Origin: Ereboglobus luteus
GTDB lineage: Bacteria; Verrucomicrobiota; Verrucomicrobiia; Opitutales; Opitutaceae
DNA: 64,000 nucleotides
Direction of reading: 5' to 3'
Assembly (NCBI RefSeq): GCF_003096195.1
Contig: NZ_CP023004.1
Coordinates: forward strand, 3,948,501-4,012,500
The number at the start of each line of letters is the position of its first letter. The first letter of the stretch is position 1. Shown here in pieces: positions 59,334 through 64,000 of this stretch. The notes beneath the pieces are model-generated. The model had not been told where the DNA came from. It did no database searches and saw nothing but the letters and a program-made list of their open reading frames with translations. The position numbers were made by a program, and so were the translations under genes.

Positions 59334-59753
59334 ATGAAAGATTCCTTCCTTTCCCTCATTCGCCACGCAGCAACATTTCTCGGCGGATATCTTCTAGCAA
59401 AAGGCTATGCAACTGAACTTGTTTCAAACTGGCTATCCGGCGCTATTTTTACTCTCGCTGGTGCCATCTGGGGCAGTGTCGATGAATACCTCGCCACTGG
59501 CAGCAAGCTTCAATTCGCCCTATCCATCATTCGCCATGCCCTAACAACCATTGGTGGATATTTTTCTGCCCTCGGTAAAATCAGTCTGGAGCACGTTGAA
59601 ACTATTGTTGGCTTTATAATGACCATCGCTGGCACGATCTTAGGATCCGTCGATGAATACACATACGCCACCAATGATACAACACGCATTTCCTCAGCAT
59701 CAAACGCCCAGTCCAAGCATCACGAATCAATATCCCCCAAATACCTGCCATGA
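59334..59753 (+). CDS. Phage holin-like membrane protein made of two tandem repeats
   Basis: A 139-residue protein built from two copies of one ~48-residue unit: SLIRHAATFLGGYLLAKG ... IFTLAGAIWGSVDEYLA, then SIIRHALTTIGGYFSALG ... MTIAGTILGSVDEYTYA. Each unit has two hydrophobic helices, giving four in all. A single unit matches my memory of a cyanophage Pam3-type putative holin family (about 60-70 residues), so this looks like an in-gene duplication. The C-terminal tail is polar. It would form pores in the inner membrane for lysis. Confidence 0.65.
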   Translation: MKDSFLSLIRHAATFLGGYLLAKGYATELVSNWLSGAIFTLAGAIWGSVDEYLATGSKLQFALSIIRHALTTIGGYFSALGKISLEHVETIVGFIMTIAGTILGSVDEYTYATNDTTRISSASNAQSKHHESISPKYLP

Positions 59754-59838
59754 GCGACTATGAAAATGATTTCCATTGAATAATATCACGACGTTATCTG
59801 CACAACAAAAACCTAACCCCCGCCAAATTCGAATCAAA

Positions 59839-60096
59839 ATGAGTATAGAAACACACCCTCCCATAAAGCCAAGGACATCATTCAGCATGCCGCTGTCCGG
59901 ATGGGTTGTATTCATCAGTATCATTGGCGCCACCTTTGGCGTTTTTGCCGTGGAGCAATATAGAGTTGGGATGCATGAAACACGCCTTGAAAAACTGGAG
60001 ATCAAATATGAGGAGTCAAGCCGGTTGCTGCACCGCATAGACCAGAAAATGGATTCCCTCCAGCACCAATTCGAAAAACGCTACACCTCCCCTTAA
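59839..60096 (+). CDS. Small phage membrane protein with coiled coil
   Basis: An 85-residue protein from ATG 59839. One membrane helix (LSGWVVFISIIGATFGVFAV) is followed by a heptad-like segment (TRLEKLEIKYEESSRLLHRIDQKMDSLQHQFEK). The layout fits a holin-accessory or spanin-like protein. It lies between the holin-like gene and the tail genes. A TTG at 59776 could lengthen it but adds only polar residues. Confidence 0.55.
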   Translation: MSIETHPPIKPRTSFSMPLSGWVVFISIIGATFGVFAVEQYRVGMHETRLEKLEIKYEESSRLLHRIDQKMDSLQHQFEKRYTSP

Positions 60097-60140
60097 GTTT
60101 TGGTCTAGCTACAGACGACAGATCAACCACTTTTAATACA

Positions 60141-60668
60141 ATGTTAGAATTCGAAACAGTCAAAGTAATCGCCGGCATCATTGCACACGAGATGGCTCTT
60201 CCTGTGGCGCAAATCGCACTCTATGAGCAAGGCGATCCCGAACCTGGGCAGACGGTGGGACTTCGTATCGCCATCGATATCCTCGAAAAAAAGGTTTTGA
60301 ATAATAATGTTCGCCATGAGACTCGAGAAGGATCCAGCAACTTCTGGGAGGTGCAGACCATGCAGGTGCAGGAACTGATTAGTATCAACATCTTTTCCAC
60401 AGGACAGGAGGCGCATGAGCGCAACCACGAAATCGTTCTTGCATTGGGCAGCACTTACGCCCAGCAGGTTCAGGAAAAACACGGTCTGCACATTTGCCGG
60501 ATACCGACTGCGTTTACCAAAGCTTACGCTCCCGAGTTGTTGACGCGTGCAAATCATTACACAATCACCGTCAACGCACAACGAGCTCATAAAAAGGAGG
60601 GCAACGTGGATTATTATAATCAATTTCAGCCAGTCGAAATCATCACTCAACCCACAACCCATAACTAA
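60141..60668 (+). CDS. Putative phage tail terminator/neck protein
   Basis: A 175-residue protein without signal or membrane segments. Its position directly before the tail sheath, its size and its fold-like pattern (NFWEVQTMQVQELISINIFSTGQEAHERNHEIVLAL) match the gp12-like neck/tail terminator family of myophages, which caps the tail tube. The assignment rests mainly on gene order. It is 14 bp upstream of the sheath gene. Confidence 0.55.
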   Translation: MLEFETVKVIAGIIAHEMALPVAQIALYEQGDPEPGQTVGLRIAIDILEKKVLNNNVRHETREGSSNFWEVQTMQVQELISINIFSTGQEAHERNHEIVLALGSTYAQQVQEKHGLHICRIPTAFTKAYAPELLTRANHYTITVNAQRAHKKEGNVDYYNQFQPVEIITQPTTHN

Positions 60669-60682
60669 ACACCATAACCACC

Positions 60683-61855
60683 ATGCCAGAAATCGACATC
60701 ACAAACGTCATTCAGATCGACGTGAGCACCCCTCCCGCCGGCTTGTCCAGCTATAATATCAATAATCTTGCGTATTTTACGAAAGAGACACCGATCAACG
60801 CGCCCGACGCCGGCTATGCTGTTTACCTCACACCATCCGCAGTTGCTTCGGATTGGGGGACGAATAGTGCCGTCTATAAAGCGTCTGTTGCAATTTTCTC
60901 GCAGTCGCCCAATATACTTACCGGCGGTGGTGCATTCATAGTAATCCTCATGGAGGATGCCGAACTGCTTGCAACGGCCATTGAACGCACAAAGAATCTC
61001 GTTTATTATAGCGGCATTCTCACAGGTTTCGATCCGTGGGTTACCGCGAATAGTGATGCGGAGACTCCTGTTGTGGCCGATTATGATGAGGCTATAGCGG
61101 CATCCAATGCCGTGCAATCCGTGAATAAAATCCTTTTTCTGGCCAGTCCGGAGCTGGATGCGCTTGGAAGCAACGGAATTTTCGCACAAATCAAAGCCGC
61201 AAATAATACACATACGCGGATGCTCCTCTACACGGTCGAGAATGCGTCCGTCAATCATCGCCTCATGGCCGCTGCCTATGCCGGACGCGCCATGTCCACC
61301 AACTTCTCCGGCTCCAATACAACGGCTACCATGCACCTTAAGGATCTGGCCACGATTACTCCGGATCCACTCATCAATGAAACCGTAATTACTGACTGTC
61401 GGCGTATCGGCCCCGATGTTTACGTAAATATTGCCGGCTTGCCCAAGGTCTTCGCTAGCGGTGCCAATGACTACTTCGATAATGTATACAACCTTAACTG
61501 GTTCAAGGGCGCGATGGAAGTTGCAGGCTTCAATGTCCTCGCCACCACCTCAACCAAGGTGCCGCAAACCGAACCCGGCATGAGTCTCCTCAAGGGCGCT
61601 TACCGCCTCGTTTGCGAGCAGGCTCTTGCCAATGGATTCATCAGCCCCGGTTCGTGGAATTCGCCCGAGCTTTTTGGAGATCCTGAATCCCTGCGGCGCA
61701 ATGTTCTGGAGCGCGGATATTACATATACTCGCAGCCTGTTAATGAACAGCCGCAGGCGGACCGTGAGGCCCGCAAGGCTCCGCTGATTCAAATCGCCAT
61801 CAAGTTCGCCGGGGCAATTCACAGCACCAACCTTATTATCTATATTAATCGATAA
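60683..61855 (+). CDS. Tail sheath protein (DUF3383-like)
   Basis: A 390-residue structural protein. Features of the DUF3383 myophage sheath family are the N-terminal segment (DITNVIQIDVSTPPAGLSSYNINNLAYFT), the mid segment YAGRAMSTNFSGSNTTATMHLKDL, and the C-terminal segment (GYYIYSQPVNEQPQADREARKAPLIQIAIKFAGAIHS). It would form the contractile sheath, showing that the particle is of the contractile type. It is followed by the tail tube gene 91 bp downstream. Confidence 0.8.
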   Translation: MPEIDITNVIQIDVSTPPAGLSSYNINNLAYFTKETPINAPDAGYAVYLTPSAVASDWGTNSAVYKASVAIFSQSPNILTGGGAFIVILMEDAELLATAIERTKNLVYYSGILTGFDPWVTANSDAETPVVADYDEAIAASNAVQSVNKILFLASPELDALGSNGIFAQIKAANNTHTRMLLYTVENASVNHRLMAAAYAGRAMSTNFSGSNTTATMHLKDLATITPDPLINETVITDCRRIGPDVYVNIAGLPKVFASGANDYFDNVYNLNWFKGAMEVAGFNVLATTSTKVPQTEPGMSLLKGAYRLVCEQALANGFISPGSWNSPELFGDPESLRRNVLERGYYIYSQPVNEQPQADREARKAPLIQIAIKFAGAIHSTNLIIYINR

Positions 61856-61946
61856 AAAACCGGGAATTGGGGGCGTCCGGATTTCTTGGCGCCTCCGATT
61901 TCCGCCACACCATTCCAACGCATCAAACACTCAATCACCACACACC

Positions 61947-62393
61947 ATGGCAAATATCATACTCACTGGTAATGACACCGTCAAAATCAATGGCCGCATC
62001 ATCACTGCTTTTGTAACAGGAGGCAAAACTGGCGCCGGCACGATTGAATTTCCAAATCAGCTTGTCAGCATCACAACTGGAAAAAACGGCAACAGCACAT
62101 ACACGCTTAACGAAGACGGACAACAATGCAAAGTCGTCTTGAATCTCGTTCGGGGATCGCCAGATGACTGTTTTCTGAACAGCTTGCTCTCCCTCATGAA
62201 GGCAGATTTTGCATCCTTCACCCTGCTCACAGGCGAGATTAATAAGCGCGTTGGCAGCGGCGACAGCAGTGTCCGGGATGACATTTATATCCTCACAGGC
62301 GGCGTATTTACAAAAGAGGTTGAAGCCAAGGAGGAGGATGGCGCGGCAACCTGGAACCTCAGCTTTAACAGTGCTCCGCGTTCGATTGTGTGA
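61947..62393 (+). CDS. Tail tube protein
   Basis: A 148-residue protein, beta-rich by sequence (VKINGRIITAFVTGG, NSTYTLNEDGQQCKVVLNLVRGS, DDIYILTGGVFTKEVEAKEEDGAATWNLSF), matching the size and pattern of tube proteins of DUF3277-type myophages. Position right after the sheath gene supports the call. The tube is the rigid channel inside the sheath. Confidence 0.7.
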   Translation: MANIILTGNDTVKINGRIITAFVTGGKTGAGTIEFPNQLVSITTGKNGNSTYTLNEDGQQCKVVLNLVRGSPDDCFLNSLLSLMKADFASFTLLTGEINKRVGSGDSSVRDDIYILTGGVFTKEVEAKEEDGAATWNLSFNSAPRSIV

Positions 62394-62484
62394 TCTATGC
62401 AAAACACGGGGACCATCAGTGAATACGCACTAGCGGCCACTGGGTTTCAGCCCGCCAACCACTGTTCACTACTCGTTTCCACAC

Positions 62485-62907
62485 ATGGACAATACCATCA
62501 TCACCCTCCCAAGCGGCGCAACCCTTGAGGTTCAAATTGCGTCCTTCGCCACGGGCAACAGCCTGTTCAAGACGCTCTGCCGCGAGCTTAAAAACTCCGG
62601 CGTGCTGGCCACGAGCGGCCTCGCCCTCGCAAATCTTGCCGGCAAGGACATCTCCATCATCGTCGGGCCCGTGCTCCAAGCCGCCGGCTCCGACGATGTG
62701 GAGCACTGCCTCTGGGAGTGTTTTAAAACCTGCCTCTACAACAACACCCGCATCACCCGCGAAACCTTCGAACCGGAGGAGGCGCGCGGCGATTATCTCA
62801 AGGCGGCGTGGGAAGTCCTCAAGACCAACCTCGCCCCTTTTTTCAAAGGCATCGACTGGAAGTCATTGGCCGCGTCGAATGCCGTGAGCAAAGGCCAAAA
62901 GTCATAA
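62485..62907 (+). CDS. Tail assembly chaperone, short form (G-like)
   Basis: A 140-residue protein between the tube gene and the long protein gene, where tail assembly chaperones sit. The central region (VEHCLWECFKTCLYNNTRITRETFEPE, then DYLKAAWEVLKTNLAPFF) is helical. A T TTT TTC heptamer at 62838-62844 lies 21 codons before the stop, and the -1 frame is open across it into the next small gene, so a longer -1 product of about 199 residues is expected as well. Confidence 0.7.
   Translation: MDNTIITLPSGATLEVQIASFATGNSLFKTLCRELKNSGVLATSGLALANLAGKDISIIVGPVLQAAGSDDVEHCLWECFKTCLYNNTRITRETFEPEEARGDYLKAAWEVLKTNLAPFFKGIDWKSLAASNAVSKGQKS
62838..62844 (+). promoter_or_regulatory. Candidate -1 ribosomal frameshift site (T TTT TTC)
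   Basis: The zero-frame codons are CCT TTT TTC; slipping back one base re-pairs as TTT TTT. The -1 frame is open from at least 62808 to the stop at 63081-63083. The arrangement matches the lambda G/G-T strategy conserved in tail assembly chaperones. No downstream structure was computed. Confidence 0.65.
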
Positions 62908-62912
62908 ACGAA

Positions 62913-63083
62913 ATGCCCGAGGATCTGTTCATCGCCTTCCGGCTCTCCAAGGAAGGCTTTGGCAGGCCCGACGAAATCCTGGCCATGCCCTCCCATGTCG
63001 TCCTTGCAGCCTTGGATTATGTGGACTTCGAGGCCGCTTATGCGTGCACATGGCTGGAACTCAACAAAAATACTCACTCATAA
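62913..63083 (+). CDS. Second part of the tail assembly chaperone (T-like), probably reached by -1 frameshift
   Basis: As a separate gene from ATG 62913 it would have 56 residues (MPEDLFIAFRLSKEGFGRPDEIL ...). No ribosome binding site precedes that ATG (CATAAACGAA), and the same frame is open upstream through the end of the previous gene. Expression as the C-terminal part of a -1 fusion is the better model. Length and acidic/helical content fit the T domain that recruits the tape-measure protein. Confidence 0.6.
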   Translation: MPEDLFIAFRLSKEGFGRPDEILAMPSHVVLAALDYVDFEAAYACTWLELNKNTHS

Positions 63084-63246
63084 TTCGCTGGGTAGCATGG
63101 GCATTTTCCTGTCTGTGCACCATCTAAAAACGCCTTACGGGGAATCGCGCCTGCGCGCCCCAAAACCACATTGATTTGTGCACCCAAAACACGTATAAAC
63201 CGTCAATCCACACTGTCGTTCTGTTCATCCATCCCAGCCTCAACCC

Positions 63247-64000
63247 ATGACTTTCGCTGACATACTTGCCCGATGGGGGATTTCCCCCGACGCCGACACC
63301 GGCGAAACTAGCCCGGCGGCAGACGGGACCATGCAAATACCCGCCCAATCCGCCCTCATGGTTGACTCGGCGTTGCTGGCGCTGGAAGACCCCTTTCTGA
63401 AAATCCAAACCTTGGTCGAGACCGCCGCCGCGAAACTCAGCACATTGGTTCGCATCACACGGTTACCCTCCGATCGCATGGAGGCATGGATGATGGCGGC
63501 GCAACAGCATCATGTTTCGCCCGCGGAAATCACCGCTGCCATTGAGAGTATACAGGCCGCCGCCGAACACGGTCGCGCGGATATCGGCAACAGTAAACCT
63601 TGGGAGCAGCTTGGCATTTCCCCCGATCAGGATCCGCTCGATGTGCTCGACCAGATGCACGCATGCGCCAGCACATTCGCCCCGGCCATTGTGCGTCCCA
63701 TCCTCGCCGGCGCGGGTATTGGGGACCATGTGTTCCATCTGTTCCGGCAGGAGAAACCCGGGTTTCACGGAATTGATGGATCTGACCGCGATCGTGCATC
63801 AACATCATTCCCCGTCCGTGTTTCTGAATTTGCCCAAAAACTTGCGGCGACGACCAGAGGAGCTTCGTCACGCCTCTCCGGCATCCTGTCCGGCTTTCGA
63901 GATGCCGCTGCAGCATCCTTGCATATCGGCGATTTTACGGATGCATGGGCTGGCAGTGTGCAGGGAAACGCCCTTGCGGAGAAAAACCTCGCATGGATTT
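63247..64000 (+). CDS. Long phage protein, probably tape-measure (3' end outside window)
   Basis: The frame is open from ATG 63247 to the last base (at least 251 residues). It starts MTFADILARWGISPDADTG and is rich in Ala-containing helical segments (EDPFLKIQTLVETAAAKLS, AAIESIQAAAEHGRAD). No domain is recognised in the visible part. Its place directly after the assembly chaperone is that of the tape-measure protein, which sets tail length, so the call rests on order only. The 63084-63246 gap contains no gene. Confidence 0.5.
   Translation, partial: MTFADILARWGISPDADTGETSPAADGTMQIPAQSALMVDSALLALEDPFLKIQTLVETAAAKLSTLVRITRLPSDRMEAWMMAAQQHHVSPAEITAAIESIQAAAEHGRADIGNSKPWEQLGISPDQDPLDVLDQMHACASTFAPAIVRPILAGAGIGDHVFHLFRQEKPGFHGIDGSDRDRASTSFPVRVSEFAQKLAATTRGASSRLSGILSGFRDAAAASLHIGDFTDAWAGSVQGNALAEKNLAWI

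Larger units (their letters stand above)
54194..64000 (+). mobile_element. Integrated prophage or tailocin-like element at tRNA-Ser (right end outside window)
   Basis: The element begins at the 3' end of tRNA-Ser(CGA) with a tyrosine recombinase, an Xis-like protein and small DNA-binding proteins, and continues through a decayed IS481-family insertion to holin-like and contractile-tail genes. DNA at 55.9-60.6 kb is visibly more AT-rich than the flanking chromosome. The matching right attachment site is not in the window, so the true length is unknown. Confidence 0.8.

Overview
The window looks like a chromosome segment of a GC-rich Verrucomicrobiota bacterium, most likely of the Opitutaceae. 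This is inferred from gene content: a GH95 fucosidase, TonB-dependent receptors with a carboxypeptidase-regulatory-like N-terminus, very large autotransporter-repeat proteins, hybrid two-component systems with a Y_Y_Y domain, LacI regulators beside Gfo/Idh/MocA clusters, and many dispersed GC-rich hairpins. No species call is possible from sequence alone.

Layout. 1-5.4 kb: 3' part of a hybrid sensor kinase, a broken and catalytically altered S9 peptidase-like gene, and a NarL-type response regulator. 5.6-8.3 kb: secreted GH95 enzyme. 8.6-18.2 kb: giant 3207-residue autotransporter on the minus strand with more than 30 'NSGTI'-type repeats. 19-28.8 kb: housekeeping genes (PfkB kinase, nadA, argF, argG, an LptF/LptG-type permease, a family B DNA polymerase) with several perfect or near-perfect inverted repeats between them. 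28.8-39.2 kb: an eight-gene minus-strand catabolic operon (two MDR dehydrogenases, two Gfo/Idh/MocA oxidoreductases, a secreted 754-residue protein, an MFS transporter, a small secreted protein and a GH43-like enzyme). 39.6-50.8 kb: LacI regulator, TonB-dependent receptor (frameshifted) and a 2305-residue autotransporter. The operon and the receptor share a long promoter element, so they probably form one regulon. 51-53.9 kb: M14 carboxypeptidase, second LacI regulator and a small GlsB/YeaQ-type membrane protein.

From 54.1 kb to the right edge lies an integrated element next to tRNA-Ser(CGA): tyrosine recombinase, an Xis-like protein, small DNA-binding proteins, a decayed IS481-family insertion, a duplicated-repeat holin, then contractile-tail genes (tail terminator, sheath, tube, assembly chaperone with a -1 slippery heptamer, and a long protein running off the edge). 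No head genes are seen between the lysis-like and tail genes, so the element is either a rearranged prophage or a tailocin-like particle locus.

Two genes (S9-like and TonB receptor) are each broken by one missing C in a poly-C run. This could be assembly error, decay or contingency switching; raw reads are needed to decide.
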